64,000 bases of DNA from Mangifera indica (taxonomy: Eukaryota; Streptophyta; Magnoliopsida; Sapindales; Anacardiaceae), in NCBI RefSeq assembly GCF_011075055.1, contig NC_058154.1:2232001-2296000 (forward strand), written 5' to 3'. Of this stretch, positions 35,001 through 49,600 are shown one piece after another (position 1 is the stretch's first letter; every line of letters begins with the position of its first letter). The notes below the pieces were generated by a model that worked only from the letters and a program-made list of their open reading frames with translations, made no database searches and was not told the origin of the DNA. A program made the translations under genes and the position numbers.

Positions 35001-38000
35001 GGATCTTATTTGCTAGTTAGTCTAATCGAACATAATGGGTATGACTTATGGATTGGAGTGACCTATTATACTACATGTACGACTTATTGTGGAAATGTGA
35101 CCAATAAGTATATGTGTCAAATAACTGTCAACTAGAGTTTGTACACCAAAGTTATATTCAAGAGTATGTAACGTAAGTGAGTGTGTGTGCCACAATTAGA
35201 GTGCACTAAGATTACGAGCTTAGAAAGAGAAAGCATAGAAATCTCTTCTTCATTCATAGTGAAATTTTCTCCATTATCTACATGTGGTTTTTCCGTATTG
35301 TGTTTCTAAAGTAAATACTTGTGTTCCTGTATTGAGCATTTGTGCATTTTTGCTGTTTGCCTTTTTAGGTTTCGTAACATCCTCATTCATAGTGTAATTG
35401 ACTAGCAACATATTCCTAATAAGAAAACAACATACCTGACTGTGACATTGTTTGGAGGATTTAGATCTCCTAAAATGCTTGAGAATGAATTGTTCCGCAG
35501 ATCACTGCATTTTGAATGGGAACAAAGATAAATGACAGGCAAGAGATATGTTTTACAGAGCCAGGCTAACAAAACCAATGAAGCGAACTCCAAAAAAATT
35601 AACAAATAAGAACACTTAATTCATATTTCAGAATAATAAGTTGTCAAAGAGACATCCAGGAATTAGTGAAGCATAACAGCAAATGAAAAAAGTTTCATTT
35701 TTGAGATCTTACAGTGACAATCTATCATTTGAATTGATGGGCTTCTTCTGCCATATGCTAGCTGGGATGGAACCATTCAAAAAGTTGTTCTCAAGTGACC
35801 TGAAGTAGAAGATAATTTGAAAATCTTATCCAGAGTGCTTAGTAAGATCATGGACATCATAATTCATTGGAAATGACAAGGAAAAGTTAGAAGTATATAT
35901 GATCTCACAGTCTCTGAAGAAAAGGAAGCTCTGCAAAACTTTCTGGGATGGATCCAGTAAGATTGTTTTCTGACAGATCACTGATATGGCAAAAGTAAAA
36001 TTACTCTGACATCCTCTCCATTTTAGTTATCTATTTTGAACAAAACTGTAAAAACACACCTATAGGCAAATTCCACACTAGGAAAATAAGGGAGAGATGT
36101 TGGGTATGTATAGATATCTTACATCGTTTGGAGATACTAAGATAAAACTGGTTAAATAGTTTATAAGGTTTTAAGCTGTTAAGATATGTTTTAGGTTGCA
36201 AAACCCAAAAAGAAAATTGTGATGCACTATGCATTTAAAGTAGACGATGTCTTGACAGTAGGCTTGGCTATTGGACTAGGATGTTGAGAAAAAGCAGAGT
36301 GACAAGTTTAAATGCTGTTACATACATGATTCTCACAAAATCAGAAAGCTTATCTGATGGTATGTGTCCAGTGAGTTGATTCCTGCAAAGATCCCTGTCA
36401 CAAGTCCAGTAAAAAATATACAAGTTGAATTCCTGCAAGAGCTAATGCAACCTACTGGAAGAGAATTACAAAAAATCTGATACGAAATTAGAACAATACT
36501 CAAACTTACAGATCGTAAAACCTTGTAATCCTGCTAAGATCAGGAACAGCTCCCTGCAAGCTGCAATTTCTAAGACTTCTGCCAATTTCGGGAGAGAAAA
36601 GTAAAGCAGCATCAGCATAGCCTATTCTTTGATGTATGGCAAAACAAACTATCATTTTGATGCTTCCAACAATAGTGACCAAGTAGTGATATTTGCAACC
36701 TGAAGCATCTATGTTCTCAATATCAACCGTGACCACGACATGAGCATTGCACAGGTTCTTCAGGTTTCAAACTCAAACTGAAGTAACTTTTAGTAGATCC
36801 TGCTTTATAATCAGTTCATAGAAACTCTTTCTCTTGGAGTTCCTTACAAGTTCATGTGCTTTATGACTAGAATTATACAATCACTGGTATGTTAAAATAA
36901 AAAAAAGATCTCAAGGCCTAACAATTCACTTAATTGTTCAGTAGAAGAGTGTGATAAGAGCTGCACTTACAGTTTTAATAAGTTGGGAAAGTTTCCATAC
37001 ATGGGTGGAATTTCTGCACCGGCAAAGTTGTTGTTATCAAGTTGACTGCAGAGGGAAAAAAGAAGAGCAATATAATCAGTAAAATAATTTGCAATCTGAT
37101 AAACCAAGTTGCCAGTAAACCTAAACCCATTTGGAATGCCCTTAATTCATACCATCAATGAAGCAAATACAATCAAGCAGATATGTAGGAATAGTTAAGA
37201 TCAAGTAAAAATAAAAATTGTGACAGTTTGGGGCAGACTAACATACAGTATGCGCAAAGCTGGCATCTCTGAGTATTCTGGTGGGAGATATCCGGTCAGG
37301 TTATTATTATCCACAAGCCTGCAAGCATGTGTTTAATCAACTACATACCATTCATGACCAGATAACAGCTTTTACTATAGAGAAACAGTCCAAACAAAAA
37401 CAATACTGCAGAAGATATATGATAAAAGCAAAATCTGTTTTATAAACTCACAAATGATGAAGTTCGGATAATTTGGAAAGCTCAGGTGGAAGTTGACCAA
37501 AAATTGAGTTGTTGTTCAAGTGACTGCAATATTTAAGATACATCAGTAGACAAAATGAGGGGAAGAAATATAATTGCCTTGCTGCATGGTACAATCCTTT
37601 GGATCAAAAATCCTCTTACAGGTGTTTCACTCTGCTCAAGTTAGCAAAGGATTTTGGTATTGTGCCCGAGATACTGTTGACGTCTACTTGGAGTCTATCC
37701 AGGTTTGAAAGTTTGCCTAGCTCTTCTGGTAAAGATCCTGATAATCTGTTTCCATTCAAGAGTCTGCGCAAGCATGTACATCATACAAAGTATAGTATTC
37801 TCTAACAACATCATATTTGGATGGGAAAAGGACAATTTTCCACCCAAGTTTTGATGAAATGACAAATATATATCCGTGACAAATGAAAAATCTAAATACT
37901 TATTAGAGTTTTAATCTGTTAGGATACACAAAAAATTTTTTGTTTGGGTTAAGAGATAAAATCGTTATTTTATCAGTATTATTAAAATAATTAAAATTAT

Positions 38001-39839
38001 ATCTTATTCCCTCTCTTAGTTTGAAAAATTAATATTTCCCTGATTGATTAAGTTTTAAAAAATTTACTTTTCCCCCCTACGATACCAAACCTAAAATTGA
38101 ACCATTTTCTTTGGCGAACGGTGGACCAACAACAAAGGAACAAGGTAGAGTCGTCCAAATCTGGACAAAGGGCATCGTCTAAAGAATGGACAACGCTTCC
38201 TCATCTAGTGAAGGACACCGAGTGTCGTCTAGTGATATGTCGCACCGATCGTCGGTGGTCGAAGGGAGGGGTGAAAAAAAAACTTAGAATTTGGGGGGGG
38301 GGGGAAGTCACTTTTCAAAGTTTAGGTATGAGGGTTAAATTTTAATTTTAAAATTTGAGATAAAAAATAAAATAAAATAATATATTTTTAAATAACAGTT
38401 TTATCCGTATATTTAACAAAAAATTTAACAGGCAATTTAGGGATAAATGCATGTTTGAGTTTTTAATCTGTTATGGGTGTATTATTAAGATTGAGCTAAA
38501 ACTTGGGTGGGAAATAGTCCATTGCCTTATTTTGATATAAATAATTTTATGAACACCTGCATCTACAACTTACAAGCGTGATAAAGATGACAAATTCCCT
38601 ATCTCCTTTGGTATGCTTCCTGTCAGATCATTCCACATGAAATCCCTGCCAGCAGTCAATAAATGAAAAAATCTTTTGGCAAAACTGCATGATTAACTTG
38701 GGAGATATAAGACAAAATCTCATTTTCTTAAGATATCAACTTCTGTGAATTTTATGTCTCACAAAATTTGAAGATGAGATAATAGTCCAAGCTCAGGTGC
38801 TAATGATCCTGAAAGATTCATGTTCAGCAGCCGCCTGTATCAAAGATACAAATTTAGAATCATTAACTGTCACATCTTTAGAATATGAAGATTCGCCGAG
38901 CCAGAATTTAGGCAACTAAGAGCAAGACAAACATCAGGAAATTCCAAGTAAAAAGCAACCATGAAAGAGGTAAATAGGGGTATTGGAAGAACATACAGCT
39001 CCTGAACATGCAGGTGACCATCTGTCCCATTAATTGAGTCAAAACAAAGAACTCCAGTCCAATTTGATAGGCATGGATCTTCCTGGTTCCAGTTTATGAG
39101 ACTGTCCATAGGATCGATTAATCTGCTCCGGACTGCTACCAATGCACTGACTGCAAATGGGCATTAGCAAATACATTCCTGTATGCTCTCTAAAGTTATG
39201 AAACCAAATATAGATACCTCTACACCAATCAGGGGATAAGGAAGTAATTATCTTTCAATGCTAAACCCTCTGAAAAAGTAGAAAAGATACATATAACCCA
39301 ACACCTAAATTCAAGACCTCATCAGTCCCTTGCTGTAGAATTGTTTCAAAAACAAGATAGTTCAAGAATAGGCAGAACATGATGAGGCAGATCATTTATG
39401 TGCACAAATGATGCACCGTGTGATAAAAAATTGTAATTTACACCTGGTGGGATGCTTGGAAACCAGGTGGCTGTTTGCTGTATTTTAGATCTTTCAGTTT
39501 ATTTGTATGACTTCAAACACTTGACTGACTTTACACTGATGGCAAATTAGGCAGCAGAAATCATCTGGTATTCAGGATATAATGTGTAATTTAGTGCAGA
39601 AAAGTGCAAAACGATATAGATGTTATAAATGTATTAAGAACTTGAAGATGAGAAAAGCTACATATGAAAACTTGGTAGTGAGAGATATGAAGTAAATGGC
39701 GAAAAAATAAGAAAGAAAAAACCTAAAAGTTGCAGCAAGAATCACCTTCTGAAGGATCTGTAATCCGAGCAACTGCAAAAACCACCAAGTAACCACAAGA
39801 CGCCACATAAAGAAATCCACAAAATCTCATCCCTATCAT
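32050..39839 (-). CDS. LRR receptor-like kinase, LRR VIII-1 type, copy B; likely pseudokinase
   Basis: The same 20-exon structure as copy A, all junctions kept: 39746-39839, 38997-39150, 38763-38834, 38574-38645, 37620-37763, 37452-37523, 37247-37318, 36971-37045, 36510-36575, 36326-36394, 35909-35980, 35713-35799, 35436-35504, 33891-34393, 33634-33786, 33245-33528, 33067-33118, 32752-33002, 32485-32619, 32050-32400. The frame is open for 948 codons. Differences from copy A: one Arg codon lost before the membrane span, and a stop right after ISPR that removes the last seven residues of copy A (the recalled At1g06840 also ends about there). Two kinase core changes stand out: alpha-C Glu to Gln at about residue 661 (FLTEI to FLTQR) and APE-motif Glu to Lys at about 793 (DPEY to DPKF). 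VAIK Lys, HRD and DFG are kept. The extracellular part looks fully usable, so it may act as a signalling-dead receptor. Confidence 0.9.
34558..34970 (+). mobile_element. Degenerate TRIM/LTR-related sequence in kinase intron (copy B)
   Basis: Counterpart of 9007-9405 at the same intron position, with the same expanded middle and LTR-like start near 34558 and 34890. Confidence 0.5.
36058..36300 (-). mobile_element. Solo-LTR-like TRIM remnant in kinase intron (copy B)
   Basis: Counterpart of 10497-10739 with a few small indels. It is in antisense orientation to the TRIM LTR as read on the plus strand. Confidence 0.7.
37823..38527. mobile_element. Old foldback/MULE-type MITE in kinase intron 4 (copy B)
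   Basis: Counterpart of 12264-12985. The flanking repeats are TATTTGGAT at 37814-37822 and TATTTTGAT at 38528-38536, one mismatch from a perfect 9-bp target duplication. The terminal arms TTCCACCCAAGTTTTG and its inverse are clearer here than in copy A. Confidence 0.75.
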
Positions 39840-42800
39840 CTCGATACCCTAAAAAGCTACCAAAAGCAGAAATTGCAAGTGTCAGTGATAATTTGGAATT
39901 AACAGAATATTTGATTCCCGCAAAAGAATGTGCATTTAAACCCTAGAAGATCATGAAGCATGATGAAGGGGACGGGAACAATGAATTCAAATTTTCTATC
40001 AAAATGCTAGTCTTATAGACTTACTTGGCGAATGGCGATCATTAGTTGATTTTTCTTCTTCTTAGTTCAAAAACAAAAAGATAACTATAGCCACAAGTGA
40101 AACTATCAAATTTATTGCAAGAAAAATATCTTAAAACACACGAAGATAATATCTTACTTGACAAGAAACAAATGAAATATGTGAATCCGAAACCTTGGAG
40201 CTGGCAGCGTAAAAACTCAACCAAATGAAGTCAAGCAGCCCTATGGTCCTTGAAAGCTAAAGCAAACAGATCAACACAGACCAACAAAAATTAAGTTTCT
40301 GATAAAATGTTGTCGTCTTATATGTTAGGTTATGGTAGCGGCGGTAAGAAATCTTAATGTTTATTATAGTGGAAGATAGTTTTTCCTTGTTGACGCAGAG
40401 AAGTATAGGAAGATCATTCTGTAGCTTCTCACTATTACGGGATGAAAGATCTATCCACGCTCTTGTTTTCATATTAGTTTGAGTAAGGAGAAGCTTTTGC
40501 TTCAGTTTTTTACTGCTACAATGAAGATGGACTTTCTGTAAGTTTACTTGTTACACAACTCGCATGATCTGAACTTGAATCATGAAATGTTGGGGCCACG
40601 TCGGGAAGACCAAATTACTCTTCCTGGTGGCCATATCCGGCACAGCCCAATGCCGCCTTTAATTGTATGTCATAAACTATATGATCAAGTCAATCCAAGT
40701 TTATCCATCACCCCAAACAATTAAGTTGAATGTAGCATTTCCCAGTCCCAAATGCAATTATTTACCCACCAATTGCAATATCATTTCCGAAATGTTTTGG
40801 TCACCAGCAATTTTTTTTTTGCAAGATCCGATGCCATAGACAATTCAACAACAAAGGGCATTCAAAAAGGCTCTCTCAGCACTGCTTTCTCTCTTGGCAA
40901 AACAGCTCCCACTTGATGCCATTGAAATGAGAAATGCAAAGTAACTTATAAAAAGGCAACTACAAGCTTTTTAAACCTTTGAAGTTCCTTCAAATGCATA
41001 CAGGCATATATTCAATTGCACGGACACTATTGGGAGCGGCCACATAAAATTTTTTTAGACAAGTCAGCAGCTTTGATAGGTTTAGGAGCCAATCACAACA
41101 AACTGTCTATCAGTACCCATAATAGATGCAGATGTCAAACAATAGTGTTATCTAGTAGAGCTTACGGACGAGAAGGAGCCACGGCATCATGGGTTAACAT
41201 TTCCTTTGCGTCTCTGTATAATAGTAGCCTAATTATATAATTATACATAATTTATGTACTCAAAATATGTATATGTAATATTGCTCCTCAAGATATATTC
41301 AGTTGGAAAACAATATAAAAAAATTAAACAATATACAATACAGTTCGTAATTCGATTTACGAGTTGCTAATACCACAAACATCAACTTACAAATTTTTAG
41401 TTTTCCACTTTACCCCCTTTACTTTTTCATTTATCAGATTTTTGTAAGAAAAATTCTTACTTTTTTCTTTTACATTTGATTGATTCAATCATAGAAAATT
41501 TACTTTTTTACTGTTTAATATAATTTTTTCACAAGGGTTTTACTTTCCGCATGAATTTGTTTTTTAATTAAAATATTTATTCAATTATATTGGGGTAGCA
41601 AGGCCGTAGCGTTAGCAAGTAATGTTTCAGAGCCAATATTGGATCAGTTGATCGAATGGATTCAAGCAGAATTTGGTAATTAGTCTAATTTGGATGCAGA
41701 CTCATGAGTTTGATGACAAACACTCTAAAATTGGAGTTAAAAATATTTAATTTTTAGAAACTTGAATTCGTTTGAATCAAACTTGTTTAAGAATTTCTTG
41801 AAGATGAATCCAACCCTACTCTTTGTCCATCTTTCCTTTGATATTTAATTCGATAATGTACAAGTGCAGTGTGTTTGCACTGCTTCTCGAATCATCTTGG
41901 CCCCAAATTCAAAACTGTATCAAAACCTTACATGAATAAAAAGAAGTAAAAGTATTTTCTCTTTTTATTTATGGTCAACCATTATATTTTTAAGTATTTC
42001 CTGGACTAAGGTTATATTCAAGCCTAATAGGAAGTAGAACAAAAGCGCTAGCGACAAAGCAAAGAACTTCGAAAAAGGAAAAAGATGCAACCTAATGAGC
42101 ACTTCATGGTTTTTTTTTTTTCTTTAAAATTTAATTTTCCAATCTTAGTAAAGATATTAGAGGTTGAAAAGAAAGGAATCTAGACAATGAAAATTCATGA
42201 CAGAAGCAAAAACACTGGCATAGTATGGCTAGAGTGTCAACTACATTACCAAGGTTTACTTGAATGTTAGAAAGAAGACTCTATGTTAACATAACATCGT
42301 TTTCCAGTTGAAGAGTAGACAAAATTAGTGTCAACATCAAAGGGCAAGTTGTAGAAAATTCAAGTGGAGAATCCCTCAATAAAACAACAAACAAGATTTT
42401 CTCAGTAAAACAATTTCCAAGGTTAACAAAATTAATGAAATATTAAACTTCTAGAAAGAAGACTTGTGTTTAAGTTTTTGTTATATTTGTAAAACCTTGA
42501 TTTACTTGGTGCTCTAGGTTTGTCTGTCCAACCAAAATGGGTGGGGTTTGGAAATCTCAAAAGAACTCGCTAAAAAGAATAAAGATGTAACATGATGGGC
42601 AATCTTCAAGTCCTTCAAACCCTAAAAGATGAAGACTTTGATTAAAGTGTCAACTACGTTATTGGTATTTAGTGGACAAAAAGCAACATTAGTATCCAAT
42701 CCACACATCAAAGAGGCTGTGGAAAACTACGTGAGCAATACGTTTTCCCTATTTTTGGAGGATTGGAAGTCATTAATTGAACTTTAAATAATAGCAGTTT

Positions 42801-44052
42801 GTTTTTCCTTCTCAGTATGTTATTCCCAAAATTCTCACCCATATAATGGGGAGATGAAAAAGTGAGTCTTCATGTGAAAGAGATCAAACTTAAACTACTT
42901 TATTATTTACTTACTTGACAGGAAGTTGAAGATTGACTGCCAAACGAATATGCACCAGTTTACACAATGCTAGATCATTATTTTGCTATTGTTTTACAAT
43001 ATTTTGTAAGGAGAATATGAATGAAACAATAGTATTTTTCTTAATCGTAGCAGCCATTTCTGATAAAGAATCACAAACAAGAAAAGCCCATCTCTCTATC
43101 CACGATTAAGAAAAATGGCTGCCACGATTAAGAAAAAGGTAACTCTTTCTCCAGTTCTCTTCAATTCATCAGCTTGTACTTGTCAAAAAGAGAAAAAGTC
43201 ATGCAAGTAAAGTTGTGCCCACTTTGAGGTTATTAACGTAAGTTTCAAGTTCATTCTCCAGCCTTACATGGTGAAGAATGTTATTTGACTGTTTCTTTGA
43301 CTGACTGAGTTTAAATGTAGTTGATAAAAGAGATCATGGTTTCTTCATATTATCCTTTCCTTCATTCCTTCCGCTTTCCCGCTTCCAAGTTCTGCAGCTC
43401 CTTCATCTAAGGATGTACATAATTTGTTTTAAACTACAGTTAGTTTGTAAAATAGTTTGTCAAATAATTTTTAAAAAATAATTTTCAATTTGAGTAATGG
43501 TTTAAATAATTTTTAAATTGAATCAAACTGTAAACCGTAAACCATTTTATTTTTTAAAAAATTATATTTGACAAAATTTTTTAATAAGTAACAAGGTGTA
43601 CAACTTGTTTTATCGTATTATTTTTTCATTTTCTTTGCATATATATTGTATATATATTTTATATTTATTTTACATATTTATATTATATTCAAGAAAACTA
43701 TAATTCAATTAATTTTATAATGTAATATATATTTTGAAGTGAATGATCTTAATAGGCTCAAACTGTAATCCAAACTGGACCAAATCATGTTTTTTTAGTT
43801 TAGTTTGGTTTGAAGCTTAAAATGGTTTGATTTAGTTAAAATTTTTTCAAATAGTTTTTTTTAGTAGTTTGAAAAAACTTTTAAACTACAATAGATCGGA
43901 TTGTGCAAACCTCTACCTTCACCATAAGGTTTGTTTGCAATGGATTGGATGTCTTGGTAAACATATTCCTTTCTTCGAATTTTTGATTATTTTTCTTCCT
44001 ATGTTTTGATTAGAATAGCGATGTTTATTGTCTTACTATAGTTTTGTATGAG
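39840..44052. other. Intergenic spacer upstream of receptor kinase copy B
   Basis: Counterpart of 14283-18736 with no supported gene. Compared with copy A it lacks about 235 bp after 40465 and a short piece near 42620, and has a small extra stretch near 42900. The conserved block with CCACGTCGGG lies near 40600 and TATAAAAAGG near 40947. Confidence 0.5.
43035..43137. repeat. Inverted repeat with 25-bp near-perfect arms (copy B)
   Basis: Left arm 43035-43059 and right arm 43113-43137, identical in arms and loop to the copy-A hairpin while the surrounding DNA has accumulated changes. Confidence 0.8.
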
Positions 44053-44640
44053 TTTTTCTTTTTCTGTGAGCTTGCTTGGTTTTTTAGGAGGAAATTAATT
44101 AAAATAGCACCGAATTTGCCGCCTAAACCTTTTTTGACAAGATTTTTTAACATTTACCTTTTTAATCAAATGGTATTTTTTATTCCAAAAATACCCTTCA
44201 TCCTATTTCTTTCTATTTACAATAGTTTTCACAAATTAAACTCTTATATTTCAAAGTATACAGATTAAGTTTAATTTTTCTATAATGAATAAGATTTATA
44301 AATGAAAAACAGATTAATTTTTGATATAATAATTGATATTTATATACCTTTATACCTTTACAAAATGATGGATATAACTAAGACAAGATGTGTGTGGGTT
44401 GTGTTATGTGAAAAAGGGTGTATGCCTCTTCGAAACGGTGCGAAAATGAGTGAAAGGGTAGGCTTTTCTCAAAACGTTGCATTTTTTCGAGCGGATGCGA
44501 AAATGTGTGAAAGTGTAAAGGGGTGCGTTAAAATGCGAAGGGATACGTGAAACTATGAAGGGGGTGCGTCAACTCCGAAGGTGTGCGTGAAATCGTAAAA
44601 GGGTGTGTCATTCTCTCAAGGGGTAAGTGAAATCGTAAAA
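44053..44640 (+). repeat. Left terminal inverted repeat of MULE copy B
   Basis: Pairs with 63380-63976 in reverse complement; counterpart of 18737-19330. Confidence 0.83.
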
Positions 44641-44995
44641 GGGTTTGTCAATCTCTAAAAAGGTGCGTGAAATCGTAAAAGGGTGCATGAAATCTTAATT
44701 AAAAGGGTGTGGCAACGCTGAAGGGGTGCGTAAAAGGGTGTGGCAAAGATGAAGGGGTGTGTGAAAGGCTATGTCACTTTGTAAGGATGCATGAAAGAAT
44801 GCGACAACGCTGAAAGGGTGCGTAAAAGTGTGTGTGAAAGGGTGCATTATATGGTGCGACAATGCTGAAGGGGTGCGTGAAAGGGTGCGTCACTTCGAAA
44901 GGGTGTGTCATAACCTGAAGGGGTGCATGAAAAGGTGCGTTAACGTTGAAGAAGGCATGAAAGGTGCCTCCAACTTGAAGTGGTACGTTGAATGA
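44500..44995. repeat. Subterminal minisatellite, G-rich orientation (copy B)
   Basis: AAGGGGTGCGTGAAA-type units, shorter than the matching array in copy A (19180-19800). Confidence 0.82.
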
Positions 44996-45349
44996 GAAAA
45001 TTAATAATTTTTTGACAAACAAAGAAAACATAACAAGATGATCAATAGTTTCAGCCAAGACCAAAACTACCCTACCCTCGATTTATACTCAGCAAATCGA
45101 TGTCAGAAAAACTACAACAATGTCGTATGAGTTGTCTCAGGTACGTATACATTGTTAACATTGATTAGATTAGAGTTAAGGATATTTGACTTAGGATTTA
45201 GGTTTTTATTTCATTGGATGTTCGAATGTTGATAGGTTTCATTACAGTATCATCAGTTTAGAATATAATGTGATTGATTTTGTTGGATTGATTGTGTTGG
45301 TTCTTTGTTAAAGGAGAATGAAAATTTATTTTGGCCGTACTAATGGACC

Positions 45350-46605
45350 TTTACGCACTCGTTCATACATTCACACACCTCTTCACACTTACAGACACAC
45401 CCTTCGTAACTTTCATGACCCCTTTCCTAGTTTCATGCACCTATTCAGAGTTTGACGCATCTTTTCACACTTTCACACTTTGATGCACCTTTTATAATTT
45501 CAGGCACTCTTTCATATTTTCACGCACCCTTTTACATTTTCACGCACATCTTCACACGTTCATGCACCCTTTCACATTTTCATGCACCATTTCATATTTT
45601 TACACACTATTTCACACTTTCATGAACCCCTTTCACACTTTGAAGTACCCTTCACATTTTCACGCACTCCTTCACATTTTTACCCACCTTTTCACATGTT
45701 CACACAACCTTTCACATTTGGACGCACCTTTTTACACTTTCACGTACCCTTTCATATTTTCACGCACATTTTACACTTTCATGCACCTTTTACATTTTCA
45801 CGCACCCCTTACACTTTCACACACCCCTTCACTTTATCATACACCCCATTACATTTTCATACACCCTTTCGCACTTCACACTTTGATACACCCTTTACAA
45901 TTTCACGTACTCCTTCACATTTTCATGCATCCTTTCACATTTTCACACACCCCTTCACACTTTCATATGCCCTTTCACACTTTCATGCACCCTTTCACAT
46001 TTTCATACACCCCTTCATACTTTCATAACCCTTTCACACTTTCACGTACTCTTTCACATTTTCATGTACCCCTTCACATTTTTACGCACCCCTTCACTCT
46101 ATCATGCATCTTTTCACATTTTCATACACCCTTTCACACTTTCACGTGCCCTTTTATACATTTACACACCCTTTCATATTTTCACGCACCCTTTCACACT
46201 TTCACACACCCCTTCATACTTTCATGCACCCTTTCACACTTTCACGTACTCTTTCACATTTTCATGCACCCTTTCGCACTTTCATGCACTCTTTCACATT
46301 TTCATGCACCCCTTCGTACTATCATGCACCCCTTCACATTTTTACGCACCCCTTTACTTTATCATGCACCTCTTCACATTTTCATGCACCCTTTCACACT
46401 TTCACGCACCCTTTTATACATTTACACACCTTTTCATATTTTCACGCACCTTTTCACACTTTCACACACCCTTTCACACTTTGACACACCCTTTACAATT
46501 TCACGCACCCTTTCACATTTTCATACGCCCTTTCACACTTTCATGCACCCCTCACAATTTCCACCCACCCACTTACACTTTCATTCACCATTTTACACTT
46601 TGATG
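45350..46605. repeat. 20-bp minisatellite, C-rich orientation (copy B)
   Basis: The same 20-bp unit as 20157-21120, but longer by roughly 290 bp (about 63 units). Open frames of 352 and 179 codons arise in it only because the repeat has no stop codons in the plus frames. Confidence 0.92.
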
Positions 46606-46654
46606 GATTATATTGGTTGATATTTTAACATTGCAAACATTTTCATATTTTCAG

Positions 46655-49600
46655 CGGGTTTACCAGGGAATTAGAGTTAATGAGCACCCTAGGGAAAAAA
46701 GGTATAACGATGCTCATAATTTTTTTGCAAAGTTAAAAGTTAGAAGTCACATGGAAATGGTAAAGGAAATAAAAAATACTCTTGCTCATGCCCAGAAAGA
46801 ATTGTTCAAAAAAAGTTATTTCGAGTGATTTTTAAAGATGGAAACTTTGAAACATAGCTCCAGTATTTGCATTCTATGTTATTTCTGTAAATCAACAAGG
46901 GAGTGGTAGGAGAGGAATTATAGTTTTGGCTTAATTGGGTCGACTGTAGATTTAGCCATGTTGAATTTGCTTTAATAACAGGATTGGAATTTAGTAAAGA
47001 GATAGGTAAGACTAAGGTTACCAAAAAATCACATTTCAAACTGAGGTATTTTGCAAGTAACAAACCTACGACATATGGTGATTTGACAACAACATATAAA
47101 GAAAAGGTGTGGGAAAATAATGATAAAGATGTCGTTAAAATATCTACCTTATATATGCTTCATTATGGATTGTTGGGATCAGACAATAAAAAAATTGTAT
47201 CAGAGCACGTTTTCATATAGTTGATGATTGAGATACATTTAAATCATATCCATGGGGTATGCTTGTTTGGAGGATGACTGTTAAATCTTTGGATGAGGCT
47301 TTACAAAAAAAATATAAGAAAGTTTCGAAAATGTATCCATCATATTCACAAAATATCCGAATATTAACTTACGGGGATGTGGGGATGTGTAGTGGCATTT
47401 CAGGTAATGTTCACTTTTCTATAATATTTACGTTTAGTCTAAATACTGATATATTTCTGATTATTTTATATATTAATAATATATTTTTCGTATGACAGAT
47501 TTAGATATACGAAACACTTAATAATTTAAAAGGTTTTATGGTTTGTAAATCTCTGAAGAGGATTCCCCAAATGTTAAGGTGGAAAAGTTTAGAAGGTCCA
47601 AACTGGGAGGAGATTGATCGTATTTTGAACTCTTTTGAAGTAAGTTATTATGTTGTATAATCTAATACTATTAAACATATATTATTTTGACCTTTTAACT
47701 AACCTATTCTGAACATTTTTAGGATGTTGTTACTCCTCGTTTGATTGCATCCATAGTTGAAAGACAGTTATCTTAGTACAAAGATGTTATGGAATACATT
47801 GATGATCGAGAAGGATATGACACTACTCTTGCCGCTATAACATCTCCTCTAGAAATCCAATCTGCACGTTCAAGTTGGAGTACTCCTGTTTGTAGGTGAC
47901 AGAGTACAATTATATGTAGTCTTGTGCCATTAGCTATGCAACCGTCTGAGCGTAGCCCTGTTATATCATTACCTCAACCGACAAAAGAAACATTTACTCA
48001 TATGGATATAACAATATTTGCACAAATACATGAAGATAAACTTGAATGACTTCAGGAGCTTCTCTAAGGATTCATGTAAAAAGTTAACGGACGACTTGGA
48101 AATATCGACGAGCGTCAAAAGATACTTGAAGCACGTCAAACATCGATTGAAGCCAAGTTGATAGAGCTTCAACGTAGGTACCATGCAACCCCTAGTGAAG
48201 AGGTAAGTCTTTTAATCATATTATTAATGCCAAACGACTATTTCCTACCTAAACTATGCTGAATTCTCAAAGTTCTCCCTATTAACTATGGAAATACCGT
48301 TTACCCACCCATGAGCAGTTAAAATTAACAGTAGTAAGGGTAAAATCATTATTTTATATTTAATATTAAAAATAAACTTAAATATGATTTTATTCCCCCC
48401 CAAATTTAAAAAACTATCTTTTCTCCCCTAAGCCAAGTTTGAAAAGATCACATCTCCCCCCCTAGGGTTTAGTTTCCAAACCCTTTCACTTTCTCCGGTG
48501 CCATCGCCGACCGTCTTTCCCTCTCGATGGTTTCTCTTCCATCACGACATGCCTTAACTCCACCCTAACCCATCTGATACTGTCTTGTCTTCTTTTGGGA
48601 AGAGAAATCATCTTTCCAGACGATGAAGACGAGATGACTCGTCATCCTCTGGGAAGACTTGTCATCTTTATTTAGAAAAATGATCGTCTTCCTAGACGAC
48701 TGTCTTCCCAGACGAAGAGAGACGATGCCAGATGGGTTGGGGTAGAGTTGAGGAGGGCCATCGATGGAAGAGAAATCATCGAGAGAGAGGATGATCAATG
48801 ATGGCATTGGAGAAAGTGAAGGGGTTTGGAAATTAAACCCTAAGGGGGGAAACGTGATCTTTTCAAACTTGGCTTAGGGGAGAAAAGTTAGTTTTTAAAC
48901 TTTTAGGGGGGGAAATGAGATTAAATTTTTAGTGGTTAGAGTTCCGTTAAATTTAACCGGCCATGAGTGGGTAAACGATATTTTCATAGTTAATAGGGGG
49001 AACTTTGAGAATTCAACATAGTTTGGGTGGGAAATAGTCGTTTGGCCTATTATTAATTATTTATAATCTATTGTTATATTTTTAAATAAGTGATTAATTT
49101 TGTCTTCAATACTGTTCTTTTTGCTAATTCTAGGATAAGTCAACAGAAGTAGTGATTGAGTTCTCTAGTAATGATGATGCGGGTATCCATCAATCAACTA
49201 ATGTCACAAATGAAACTCCAATATAGCAGCATTCGAGTACTCGTAGGGCATTACGAGGAAGAATTGTTTAAAAGGGTAAATCACTTCAGAGCATGAGAAG
49301 TTTTTGCAATGGTACGGGGTCACTCCAGTGTCAACTAATGTCACTGATCCTTTCAAATAACATCATGCACGAAAGGTTTTTCAGCCATCGCATCCAAAAG
49401 GAGAAGAAAATAACATGTTTGAATATTTGCAATGGTGCGGGGACACTCCCAAAGAGACAACAACAGTCACTTATCTATACGGATCATGTGTTAAAAATTA
49501 ATGGTAGAAGCCGCTATGTAAAGATAACCAATGGTTGTTGGATCAGGTATATACTTTTGAACTCACACATGAGATTATTTTGATGTCATATTTTTATTTT

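Noticed and set aside
45562..46620. Open frames of 352, 179, 148 and 126 codons
   Set aside because: The same minisatellite artefact in copy B.
48565..48807. 80-codon minus-strand frame in the foldback element
   Set aside because: It covers the low-complexity GACGA-rich centre of a non-autonomous element. There is no homology I can support.
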